From a virus, in IMG/VR virus record IMGVR_UViG_3300010885_031948, positions 1 to 24,563 of that record: a stretch of DNA of 24,563 bases, one strand, 5' to 3'. Of this stretch, positions 7,628 to 13,812 are shown in pieces. The notes under the pieces were generated by a model. The model saw only the letters and a program-made list of their open reading frames with translations. It made no database searches and was not told where the DNA came from. Each line of letters opens with the position of its first letter. Position 1 is the first letter of the stretch. Both the position numbers and the translations under genes were made by a program.

Positions 7628-7918
7628 AATAGTAATCGTTTTTTTTAGTCATGGGTGTCGCCTTGATCCTGTGGCGTGGGGCTCCTTTAATCTTGTCTAT
7701 CGCTGACGTGATGTGTAGCGCGGCATTTCAGGCCGCTCAGTACCATCGCTCAAAAGAGGTACCTTGTCAAGGGGGTGTGTTTTTTCCAGCAAAATAGGCT
7801 AGAAAATGCAAGGGGGGAGTGGTCAGCCCCGCGGTTTTGCAGACAGCAGCGCGTGATCTTGGGCCTGTCCTGTATAATCAAGCTTGCTGTGGCATGGATG
7901 CCTACACAGGAGCTTAGC
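7628..7918. promoter_or_regulatory. Divergent intergenic region with candidate -10 box and leader hairpin
   Basis: This is the longest gene-poor gap and separates the leftward DUF2294 gene from the rightward 7919 operon. A perfect TATAAT sits at 7873-7878, though no good -35 box lies 16-18 bases upstream. After it, GGCA-TGGA-TGCC (7891-7902) can form a leader hairpin next to the AGGAG ribosome site (7908-7912). A small palindrome CCTTGTCAAGG lies at 7763-7773 and GCGGC/GCCGC at 7720-7736; either could be a regulator site. On the minus strand TTGACA (7770-7765) is present but lacks a convincing -10 partner. Confidence 0.4.
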
Positions 7919-8272
7919 ATGGCGGCTAAATTCAAGACGTATCAGGCCCTGTTACGCATGCTCAAGCAGGACTGCCCCGTGGCGTTCCCTGTGAGCGTGC
8001 GCCGGGTACAGCTCTCTAAGTTAGAGGGCCGATGCTGGAAACACGGCAAAAAATTCCACATCCAGATTGACCGAAATTTGGACGAAGGCCGCGCCATGGA
8101 CGTCTTGGTCCATGAGTGGGCGCATGCTCGGGCGTGGAACCACATGCTGGACGAAGCCAAAGACGACGCCGCGTTCAATAAGTTAGCCCATGACGCTGCG
8201 TGGGGAGTGGCTTACGCTGACATATACGTTCAGTATGAGCGGCACTTCACGCACGCTGCAGCAGTGCAGTGA
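7919..8272 (+). CDS. HEWAH zinc-metallopeptidase-like phage protein
   Basis: The product is 117 residues. I chose the ATG at 7919 because AGGAG stands seven bases before it; the in-frame extension upstream is not protein-like. The core is VLVHEWAHARAW at about residues 62-73, an HExxH zinc-binding motif, with later His residues (HDAAWGVAYADIY) that may supply the third ligand. Short proteins of this type with a conserved HEWAH and WGVAYA are common in tailed phages and usually unannotated. Peptidase activity is therefore plausible but unproven. Its stop overlaps the GTG start of the dioxygenase gene, so the two, plus the HNH gene, form a coupled operon under the promoter region upstream. Confidence 0.75.
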   Translation: MAAKFKTYQALLRMLKQDCPVAFPVSVRRVQLSKLEGRCWKHGKKFHIQIDRNLDEGRAMDVLVHEWAHARAWNHMLDEAKDDAAFNKLAHDAAWGVAYADIYVQYERHFTHAAAVQ

Positions 8273-8937
8273 GCAAGTACAAGCCGCTGTCCCGAGAACA
8301 GCTCTTAACGTACGGCAAATGCTGTGGGAACAAATGTAAGAACTGCCCATATTTACCCAAGCACAAAGCTGGCAGCAAAAAAGTCGGGGCGCGCATGCAA
8401 GAAATCCCAACAGACTACGCAGCTTTGGGCCTGCGCTTATATAGCGAATTTATTAACGCGAGTGAAGAGCAGCACCTAGTCGCGCGATTTAGTGCCGGCA
8501 CACCCCGTAATGCACAGCCCCGGGACACTAACAGGCAGAGCATTCGGCGCTACGGCTCTGACAAGTCGTACGGCTCTTACATGTTGGCTGATACTATTCC
8601 AGCTTACCTACAAGCGCTGTGCGACAGATTGCTAGAAAATAAGCTGGTCAGTGTGCTGCCTGACTCTGTCTCTATCAATGAGTATTTACGGGGCCAGCAT
8701 ATTCCACTTCATATTGATAACTTAGCCAGTGGCCGCGTTATCACTGTCTTAAGCGTCGAGTCCCCGGCGACAATGATATTTGTACGGGACCAAGAACGTT
8801 TCACAGTTGAGCTGCCGCCCCGAAGCCTTGTCCAGCTCCACGACGAGATTCGCGCTAACTGGCAGCACGCTATTGCGCCCGTAGTGAGCCGTAGATACTC
8901 CCTTGTCTTTCGCTGCAGCTGTGACGGCCATGCTTGA
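8269..8937 (+). CDS. AlkB-like 2OG-Fe(II) dioxygenase with N-terminal Cys motif
   Basis: The 222-residue protein starts at a GTG that overlaps the previous stop (GTGA). Residues 15-28 form a CCGNKCKNCPY motif, typical of small bacterial DUF5522-type proteins and likely a metal-binding knuckle. The rest is an AlkB-like double-stranded beta-helix oxygenase: SINEYLRGQHIPLHID supplies H148-x-D150, and WQHAIAPVVSRRYSLVFR supplies the distal H200 and Arg residues for 2-oxoglutarate. The full 2-His-1-carboxylate triad is present. Family members oxidatively remove alkyl groups from DNA, RNA or protein, or hydroxylate them. In a phage this could protect or modify nucleic acid; the real substrate cannot be read from sequence. 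Its neighbour downstream is an HNH nuclease overlapping by eight bases. Confidence 0.85.
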   Translation: MSKYKPLSREQLLTYGKCCGNKCKNCPYLPKHKAGSKKVGARMQEIPTDYAALGLRLYSEFINASEEQHLVARFSAGTPRNAQPRDTNRQSIRRYGSDKSYGSYMLADTIPAYLQALCDRLLENKLVSVLPDSVSINEYLRGQHIPLHIDNLASGRVITVLSVESPATMIFVRDQERFTVELPPRSLVQLHDEIRANWQHAIAPVVSRRYSLVFRCSCDGHA

Positions 8938-9292
8938 ATTCTTAATTAGCTTGCTGCCCATCTCGTGGCGACCCCGGCGTATTCTGGAATTACGCCAGCG
9001 GGCGAGTCAATGGCGGGCTGTACGTGAAGAGCACTTACACAAAGAACCAGCGTGTATGGCATGCGGAAGAACGGCTAATTTAGAGGTGCACCACGTGATT
9101 CCTGTAAGTTTCGACGAGACAAAACAGCTTGACCCAAATAACTTAATCACGCTCTGCGCCAGCCCGTGTCACATTGTGTTTGGCCATTTGATGTCGTATC
9201 ATTGCTACAATAAAGACGTGCGCAAAATGGCCGCTGAATATAGAAAAGCCATAAGTAAGCGGAAGTGCCTGAAGCCGCACGAAACTCGGTAA
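8930..9292 (+). CDS. Small HNH endonuclease
   Basis: From the ATG at 8930 the protein has 120 residues; an in-frame TTG at 8903 is possible but lies deep within the preceding gene. The zinc knuckle C42-x2-C45, the HNH core EVHH (H54-H55) followed by IP, N71 in NNLITLC, and C76...C80-H81 then GH at 85-86 give a complete beta-beta-alpha-metal nuclease site. The N-terminus has a short hydrophobic stretch (LEFLISLLPISW), unusual for a soluble nuclease. Small HNH proteins of this form act in phage DNA packaging when next to terminase genes, or as free-standing nucleases. No terminase is visible in this window, so the role is open. Confidence 0.88.
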   Translation: MLEFLISLLPISWRPRRILELRQRASQWRAVREEHLHKEPACMACGRTANLEVHHVIPVSFDETKQLDPNNLITLCASPCHIVFGHLMSYHCYNKDVRKMAAEYRKAISKRKCLKPHETR

Positions 9293-9307
9293 GACGCGAA
9301 GTACGCC

Positions 9308-10042
9308 ATGCCCCACTCTGACTTAAACCCGTACGCGTTTGGCTATGCCGTGGGTACGTACACGTCGAAGCAGGCGTTTGAGCTGAACAACTTAAATCCA
9401 TTTGATAGCAATAACGCAGTGGCTCGTGGCGTGGGATACATGATTCCCGGCGTAGGAACAGCCTTGGCCGCGCAGGATTTGTATCACAATGTGAGTCAGG
9501 GCAACGTGCTGGGCAGTATTGGCTCTGCCGGCATGATGGCGCTTGGGCTGATTCCGGGAGCTGGCTTATTGGGCGGCGCGGCGAAAGGCCTTGCCCGCGG
9601 CGGTCGTGCCTTGATGGGTGGCGGCCGCGTAGCGCAAACAGTTGGCAAGGGCCTGACAGCAGTGGCAGAAGGCGGCATGGCGGCGTCTCGGGGCATGGTC
9701 GCAGCGAACCGGGGCGCCAAGGCTGTGAATACCACAATGTCGCAGGGCCTTCAGAAGATCTCGCCGCTGTCGCAAACCAGCTGGAAGCAAATTGGGCCGA
9801 TGTCCGTGCCCATGAATCCGCTCAAGTCCACGGCCAATGCTATTAAGAACAATCCGCTGCAGACCATGGGTATGACCATGAGTTCGAGCCCGCCAGCAGC
9901 GTCGACACCGGCAGCTACGCCGGGTGTTGCACCCAGCGTCGCGGCGCAACTTCCTATGACACCGCCGCCGCCACCGCCACCTATGCCGGCTATGCCCAGT
10001 GGCCCCTTTCGCCCCCAGCCTCTTGTAAACTTTGCTAATTAA
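9308..10042 (+). CDS. Putative virion-associated protein with FG...KQA N-terminal motif
   Basis: This 244-residue protein belongs to no family I recognise. It begins with the shared motif F11-G12, G16, K21-Q-A23. Residues about 40-100 are glycine-rich and hydrophobic (GVGYMIPGVGTALAAQ, then GMMALGLIPGAGLLGGAAKG), capable of forming one or two membrane-active hairpins. An Arg/Gly-rich stretch follows, and the C-terminus is a proline-rich tail with seven consecutive prolines. It is the first of three motif-bearing proteins in 3 kb, suggesting duplication or a set of co-packaged proteins. It starts 16 bases after the HNH gene, with a weak ribosome site. Confidence 0.72.
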   Translation: MPHSDLNPYAFGYAVGTYTSKQAFELNNLNPFDSNNAVARGVGYMIPGVGTALAAQDLYHNVSQGNVLGSIGSAGMMALGLIPGAGLLGGAAKGLARGGRALMGGGRVAQTVGKGLTAVAEGGMAASRGMVAANRGAKAVNTTMSQGLQKISPLSQTSWKQIGPMSVPMNPLKSTANAIKNNPLQTMGMTMSSSPPAASTPAATPGVAPSVAAQLPMTPPPPPPPMPAMPSGPFRPQPLVNFAN

Positions 10043-10059
10043 ATATCAGGAGAAGCACC

Positions 10060-10644
10060 ATGTTGCCCGCAATGACGCCTATTGAGTTTGGTTATTACAC
10101 GGGCGCTACAGCCCAAGAGAAGCAGGCGTTTTTGGGCGCATTGGCCAAGGGTGTCGGCCGGGCAGCCAACACGGGCGCGCAGTATTTAGTCAGTGGCGCA
10201 TCGCACGCAGCGACGGGGCTTGGCGCTGCAGCGAACGCGGTTGGTCAAGGTGCGCGGGCTGCTGCGGGCGGCGGTATGCAAGCAGGGCAGGGCTTATTAA
10301 GCAGCGGGCAGGCGCTATCGCAGGGCGCCGCGCTCCACGGTGCTGCGGGCGGCCTCGCCGGCCGCGCCATGGACACCGCCGGCGACGTGCTGACAGGCTC
10401 AGGCGCTGCAACGCGATTGGGTAGCCGGGTATTGGGTGTGGCGGGCCAAGGTGCGCAGCTTGCTGGTCAGGGCGCCAACATGCTGGGCCAAGGCCTTGCG
10501 AACGCTAATAAAACTACTGCGGGTCGGGCTGTAGCTGCTGGTGGTATTCTGGCTGGTGGCGCCGCGGCTGGCCACGCGGCTGGCTTGGAAGCCCGCTCGC
10601 CGGTCACGATGCAGTTCCATAACCCAATTGGGTTTCGTAAATAA
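10060..10644 (+). CDS. Gly/Ala-rich putative virion-associated protein with FG...KQA motif
   Basis: The ATG at 10060 follows an AGGAG at 10049-10053 (CAGGAGAAGCACC), a strong ribosome site. The 194-residue product opens with TPIEFGYYTG (F10-G11, G15) and K21-Q-A23, the same signature as the neighbouring genes. The rest is nearly all Ala, Gly, Gln, Leu and Ser with repeats of forms like GQGxxxAGQGxxxLGQG, which suggests long glycine-zipper helices. The end (GGILAGGAAAGHAAG) is a hydrophobic glycine zipper, then a basic tail. Glycine-zipper proteins often insert into or cross membranes, so a DNA-injection or internal virion role is my guess. No catalytic motif is seen. Confidence 0.72.
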   Translation: MLPAMTPIEFGYYTGATAQEKQAFLGALAKGVGRAANTGAQYLVSGASHAATGLGAAANAVGQGARAAAGGGMQAGQGLLSSGQALSQGAALHGAAGGLAGRAMDTAGDVLTGSGAATRLGSRVLGVAGQGAQLAGQGANMLGQGLANANKTTAGRAVAAGGILAGGAAAGHAAGLEARSPVTMQFHNPIGFRK

Positions 10645-10655
10645 AGCGGTGCCGT

Positions 10656-10862
10656 ATGTGCCCATGCTGTAACAGCGAGCTAGTGGAGCGAAGAGGCAAA
10701 ATGATTTGTCCGGCGTGCCACACCATAGTAGAGACATGTTGCGAAGGCGGGCGCTGTACGTACGAGCATGAGCAAGACCAAGTGACGTTAGAGCGGTGGA
10801 AAGAACTTACCCGGGCAAGCGCTCAAAAGTACGCAACTTGGTGTAACAAAACCGCGAATTAA
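10656..10862 (+). CDS. Small zinc-ribbon protein
   Basis: The 68-residue protein contains CPCC at residues 2-5 and CPAC at 19-22, a paired-cysteine zinc ribbon, followed by TCCEGGRC and a helical tail (LERWKELTRASAQKYATW). It probably binds one or two zinc ions, and could contact nucleic acid or protein. The second half resembles short phage proteins of unknown function. It lies 11 bases after the glycine-zipper gene and before the long hairpin at 10892. Confidence 0.7.
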   Translation: MCPCCNSELVERRGKMICPACHTIVETCCEGGRCTYEHEQDQVTLERWKELTRASAQKYATWCNKTAN

Positions 10863-10891
10863 AAGATTTTGAGCAGAGGTTTCGTAACACC

Positions 10892-10939
10892 TGTGACAAA
10901 ACATCGGTACTTGTTGTTCAAGACCGACGTTTTGTCACA
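10892..10939. promoter_or_regulatory. Long hairpin/dyad upstream of the cupin gene
   Basis: TGTGACAAAAC (10892-10902) is exactly complementary to GTTTTGTCACA (10929-10939). After one A/C mismatch the stem continues with TCGGT/ACCGA and, past a bulged A at 10909, CTTG/CAAG closing a TTGTT loop: about 20 base pairs in total. No T-run follows, so it is not a simple terminator. It sits between the zinc-ribbon stop and the AAGGAG of the cupin gene. As DNA the outer 11-bp arms could be a repressor dyad; as RNA it would be a stable leader or processing hairpin. Confidence 0.6.
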
Positions 10940-10967
10940 CTTTGATAGCTAAAAAAAGGAGCACTTT

Positions 10968-11369
10968 GTGGCTGAGCCCAAGCGGTTTGTTTTGAATGCC
11001 GAGCAGCGCCCGTACGCAGAACACATATGGGGCAGTGAAGATTACATCTGGAACGGCAGGTATTGCGGCAAGAAAATCAAAGTCAACAAGGGCAAAACCA
11101 GCGAGTGGGTCTATCACAAAGTAAAAGACAAAGTGCTCTATGTGGAAAAGGGCAAGATTTTATTAAGCTATGGGTGGGACGATAACGAACTCACTGCGGC
11201 TACGTTAACCATGACGCCTGACATGGCGTTTCATATTCCTCCGGGAATGTGGCACAAGTTTCAAGGGCTCGAAGAAGCGCAGATGTTGGAGCTGGGCACG
11301 CACCACAGCGAAAAAGATGTCATTGGTGTGAATGACGCGCCCACTGACGCAGATTTAAATAACTCATGA
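10968..11369 (+). CDS. Cupin-fold protein
   Basis: The gene starts at a GTG seven bases after AAGGAG (10955-10960). The 133-residue product is a single-domain cupin: the first motif runs from KGKTSEWVYHKVKDKVLYVEKG (about 41-62) and the second from DMAFHIPPGMWHKF (about 85-98), with H50, H89 and H96 as likely metal ligands. The pattern resembles sugar-isomerase-type cupins (mannose-6-phosphate isomerase-like) that occur in phages and in sugar pathways. One metal-binding His normally present in motif 1 appears as W or Y, so the metal site may be incomplete. A binding or isomerase role is possible. It overlaps the next gene by four bases (ATGA). Confidence 0.78.
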   Translation: MAEPKRFVLNAEQRPYAEHIWGSEDYIWNGRYCGKKIKVNKGKTSEWVYHKVKDKVLYVEKGKILLSYGWDDNELTAATLTMTPDMAFHIPPGMWHKFQGLEEAQMLELGTHHSEKDVIGVNDAPTDADLNNS

Positions 11370-12313
11370 AAGAACCCCCAATGAATCACTTTGAATTCGG
11401 TTTAGCGGTCGGTGTGATGACCAAGAGTGCCAATCCCGGCGCTACAAATAGCGGTGGCTTAATGGGAAACATTGGCCACATGGGTAACCAGCTCATGGGC
11501 GCATGGAATAGCATGCCGGCTGAGTCGCGTACAGCTATTGCTGCTGGCGTACCCGCTGCGCTGGCTGGTTTGTATTTACATCACAGGGGCAATACCACAG
11601 CTGGCACAGGGCTGGGCTTGGCTGGCTTAGCCGCGGCTGGCGTTGGGGCTGCTCATGCTGGCATGTTCGGTCAGGGCGCACAGAAGTTTGTAGCGCCGCA
11701 CGTGAAGAATATCAGTAACATGGCCTCGCAGTTCATGGGCGGCCAGCAGCAGAACCCGATGGCGGCCAACCACGAGTACGGCCAAGCGATGCAGGGCCAT
11801 CTTGAGAACCAGCTGCAGAACGCCAGCGCCACTCCCGCCATGAAGGCCGGCGCCTATATTGCCGAGAAGCTAGCCGCTGGGCGGTGCTGGAAGGGTTACG
11901 AGCCAGTACCGGGCAAGGCGCCTTACAGCAACGACTCTTGCCGGCCGGCGGGAAAGAAAGCCAAGAAGAAGAAAACAGAAGAGAAGACTGCGGCCAAAGA
12001 TTGCGGCTGCACTTCCATGACAGAAACTCCGTCGAGCCGGGGCACGACCAAAAAAGTCAACGACGAGCAAAAGAGCACTGACAGCCCCAAGCCCGAAGAC
12101 GCTGGCGCAACGCAATTGGCTAAAGCATCGCAGGCACCCGTGCCGCAATCAGTTTCAGTGTGGGGCGGTACGCTGCCAAAGACGCAGACGACGGCCAAAC
12201 CCGCTGCCAAGCCGGCAATCCCGAAAAGCGTGTCTGCGTGGGGCGCAGCGCCGTCTCATGGCCCATCGGGCTACATAGACAACCAAGCTGCCCGGTCGTG
12301 GGGAGGCATGTGA
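11366..12313 (+). CDS. FG...KSA-motif protein with Cys-basic module and WGG repeats
   Basis: The ATG at 11366 overlaps the cupin stop; an ATG at 11381 is an alternative start. The 315-residue protein has the shared N-terminal signature F11-G12, G16, K20-S-A22. A hydrophobic glycine-rich region (about 50-110) follows. After EKLAAG comes a small module around C174, CWKGYEPVPGK ... SCRPAGKKAKKKK, seen in various phage and giant-virus proteins, then a KDCGC cysteine pair. The C-terminal third is Pro/Ala/Lys-rich and contains three related WGG or WGA units (SVSVWGG, SVSAWGA, ARSWGG). It has the same modular logic as the partial protein at the left edge. Probable virion-associated protein; no enzyme motif seen. 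Confidence 0.72.
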   Translation: MKEPPMNHFEFGLAVGVMTKSANPGATNSGGLMGNIGHMGNQLMGAWNSMPAESRTAIAAGVPAALAGLYLHHRGNTTAGTGLGLAGLAAAGVGAAHAGMFGQGAQKFVAPHVKNISNMASQFMGGQQQNPMAANHEYGQAMQGHLENQLQNASATPAMKAGAYIAEKLAAGRCWKGYEPVPGKAPYSNDSCRPAGKKAKKKKTEEKTAAKDCGCTSMTETPSSRGTTKKVNDEQKSTDSPKPEDAGATQLAKASQAPVPQSVSVWGGTLPKTQTTAKPAAKPAIPKSVSAWGAAPSHGPSGYIDNQAARSWGGM

Positions 12314-12375
12314 TCTCCAGCATTGAAATAACATAATCCCGTTCTAGTCTCAGCCATGGAAGGCGTGTTAACTAT

Positions 12376-13083
12376 ATGGGCAAAAAGCCGCAGACCCCGA
12401 AGGTCGCGAATCGGGCCAAGAAACGTCAAGAAAAGCAGAAGCAAGAGAAAGTAGTTGTTTACCAGCCAGTTGAGATTGAGTGGCGCACATCTGGCCAAAA
12501 GCGAGCGTGGGAACTTCTTCGTGACCATGACGTGAGCTTCTTACTGGGCTCCGCTGGATCTGGTAAGACGTTCTTAGCCATGGCGTACGCGATTAACGCT
12601 ATTTTGTCGCAGACGCACTCTAATATCATTCTTACCCGGCCCATCGTAGACGCCGGCGAAAAGCTAGGCTTTTTACCGGGCACGTTCGGGGACAAAGTCA
12701 ACCCGTACATGCAGCCGTTGTTCGACACCATGGACGCGCTTTTGGGTAAGTTCAGCTCCAAGCGCGAAGTCATTAACAAAGCGGTGTCATTGGCGCCGCT
12801 GTGCTACATGCGCGGCAGAACGTTCAATGACGCCGTGTGTATTCTCGACGAAGCTCAGAACGCCACGTATACGCAGCTGAAACTCTTTCTTTCTCGCTTT
12901 GGGCGTAACACCAAAGTAATTATCACCGGTGACTTGCACCAGAGCGACTTGCCTTTCTCGCCGGCGCCTCTTGGCGAAGTGGTGGAAAAACTCAAGGGCA
13001 CAAACGGCATTGGCATGCTGCAGTTTAACCACGGCGATGTAGTTAGACATCCGCTTGTATCAGCGATCTTGAAAAAGCTGTAG
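12376..13083 (+). CDS. phoH: PhoH-like P-loop ATPase
   Basis: The 235-residue protein has the PhoH signature: Walker A GSAGSGKT (58-65), LTRPIVDAGEKLGFLPG (86-102), Walker B ILDEAQN (156-162) and the sensor region ITGDLHQSDLP. The first 25 residues are a Lys/Gln-rich basic extension with no counterpart in minimal PhoH proteins, perhaps a nucleic-acid-binding tail. PhoH proteins are widespread in phages, and in cellular homologues the domain is coupled to RNA or nuclease functions, but its phage role is not established. The upstream spacer has TTGAAA (12323-12328) and TAGTCT (12345-12350) 16 bases apart, a weak promoter-like pair. The ribosome site is weak (AAGG, 13 bases away). Confidence 0.93.
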   Translation: MGKKPQTPKVANRAKKRQEKQKQEKVVVYQPVEIEWRTSGQKRAWELLRDHDVSFLLGSAGSGKTFLAMAYAINAILSQTHSNIILTRPIVDAGEKLGFLPGTFGDKVNPYMQPLFDTMDALLGKFSSKREVINKAVSLAPLCYMRGRTFNDAVCILDEAQNATYTQLKLFLSRFGRNTKVIITGDLHQSDLPFSPAPLGEVVEKLKGTNGIGMLQFNHGDVVRHPLVSAILKKL

Positions 13084-13090
13084 TTAAATC

Positions 13091-13119
13091 TTGACCTCTT
13101 TTCAGGGGGGTCGTAGACT
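13091..13119 (+). promoter_or_regulatory. Candidate sigma70-type promoter
   Basis: TTGACC (13091-13096) and TAGACT (13114-13119) are separated by 17 bases, giving five of six and four of six matches to the housekeeping consensus. It lies just after the phoH stop and would drive the 42-residue protein and the ferritin-like gene. Confidence 0.4.
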
Positions 13120-13152
13120 GCTCGCACTTCTAGCGCGCGGCAGGGTTACCAT

Positions 13153-13281
13153 ATGGGCTGGCTTGTCAACAACGCCATGGTGTGCAAGTCCTACGGCGAC
13201 GTGTATTACGACCAGATTATTCAAGAAGAAACGCCACAAGCTAAACGTTTGGCCGAGTATCTCACAACAAAACTGCTGTAA
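13153..13281 (+). CDS. Short hypothetical protein (42 aa)
   Basis: ATG-initiated frame of 42 codons in the gap between phoH and the ferritin-like gene. The product (begins MGWLVNNAMVC, then a Tyr/Asp-rich segment and ETPQAKRLAEYLTTKLL) has ordinary protein composition and a likely C-terminal helix, unlike the longer overlapping frame at 13091-13297, which is Arg/Thr/Cys-rich. No family is recognised, and there is no strong ribosome site (GCAGGGTTACCAT upstream). Confidence 0.5.
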   Translation: MGWLVNNAMVCKSYGDVYYDQIIQEETPQAKRLAEYLTTKLL

Positions 13282-13293
13282 AGGAATTGCGCA

Positions 13294-13767
13294 ATGACAC
13301 TTAGTCAGTTTTTAGAGATCATGAACGGAGACTTAGCCAACGAATGGACGCACTTGAGCTTTTATCTCTATCATGCGAGCGCTGTGGCCGGGCTGCACGC
13401 GCACGAGTACAAAGAGTTCTTCACTGAGTCTGCCAAGGGCGAAATGACCCATGTGCAGGCGTTTTTGGACCGCTTGCACGGTTTGAACTACGCGCAGCCC
13501 ACGCAGTCGGGCCATGCGTTTCCATATGCCGCCCGCGTTGAAGATATTTTAACGCTGGCAATCAAGCTCGAAGAAGATGTGGTGACAAACTACACGGCAC
13601 GACTAGCGCAGCTTGACGAATTAGCGGGCGCGCATCCAGAGATCGCCGCGTACCTCAAGGTGTTTTACGAAGACCAAATTCAAGACAGTTATGAAGACTG
13701 CGAGCACATGCGCAGACTGGTCGCGTACAGCACCAGCAATCTAGAGCCACAAAAGCGCGGCGACTGA
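13294..13767 (+). CDS. Ferritin-like di-iron protein
   Basis: AAAGGA lies nine bases before the ATG. The 157-residue product is a four-helix-bundle ferritin-like protein, the normal length for bacterioferritin/Dps-like members. Helix A has E17 in ANEWTHLSFYLYHASA, and helix B has E50 and H53 in KGEMTHVQAF, the usual ExxH di-iron pair. Helix C (KLEEDVVTNYTARL) and helix D (FYEDQIQDSYEDCEHM) supply further acidic ligands. Such proteins oxidise and store iron or carry out di-iron chemistry. Whether this one forms a cage cannot be told from sequence. In a phage it may protect DNA from iron-driven oxidation or manage iron during infection. It lies 12 bases after the short 42-residue gene. Confidence 0.8.
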   Translation: MTLSQFLEIMNGDLANEWTHLSFYLYHASAVAGLHAHEYKEFFTESAKGEMTHVQAFLDRLHGLNYAQPTQSGHAFPYAARVEDILTLAIKLEEDVVTNYTARLAQLDELAGAHPEIAAYLKVFYEDQIQDSYEDCEHMRRLVAYSTSNLEPQKRGD

Positions 13768-13792
13768 TACAGCGTAGCTTTCTGAACGCTTC

Positions 13793-13812
13793 ACACTGAA
13801 CGGACTCAGTGT
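13793..13812 (+). promoter_or_regulatory. Hairpin abutting the homing-endonuclease start codon
   Basis: ACACTGA (13793-13799) and TCAGTGT (13806-13812) form a perfect 7-bp stem around the loop ACGGAC, and the ATG begins at the very next base. Any ribosome-binding bases lie in the loop or stem, so folding should limit translation. Phage homing-endonuclease genes such as I-TevI are known to be restrained by hairpins over their ribosome site; applying that here is inference. Confidence 0.5.

Noticed and set aside
7765-7770. Minus-strand TTGACA as a -35 for the DUF2294 gene
   Set aside because: The best -10 at 17 bases (GATGGT) is too weak to call a promoter.
7764-7796. Rightward promoter TTGTCA...AAAATA
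   Set aside because: The spacing is about 21 bases and the -10 match is poor.
9147-9737. Minus-strand open frame of 196 codons
   Set aside because: Pro/Arg/Cys/Ser-rich translation typical of an antisense frame in GC-rich DNA, opposite two genes with good protein signatures.
13091-13297. 68-codon frame between phoH and the ferritin-like gene
   Set aside because: Arg/Thr/Cys-rich and overlaps the ferritin start; the 42-codon frame at 13153 has a more protein-like composition, and the 5' end here is a promoter-like sequence.
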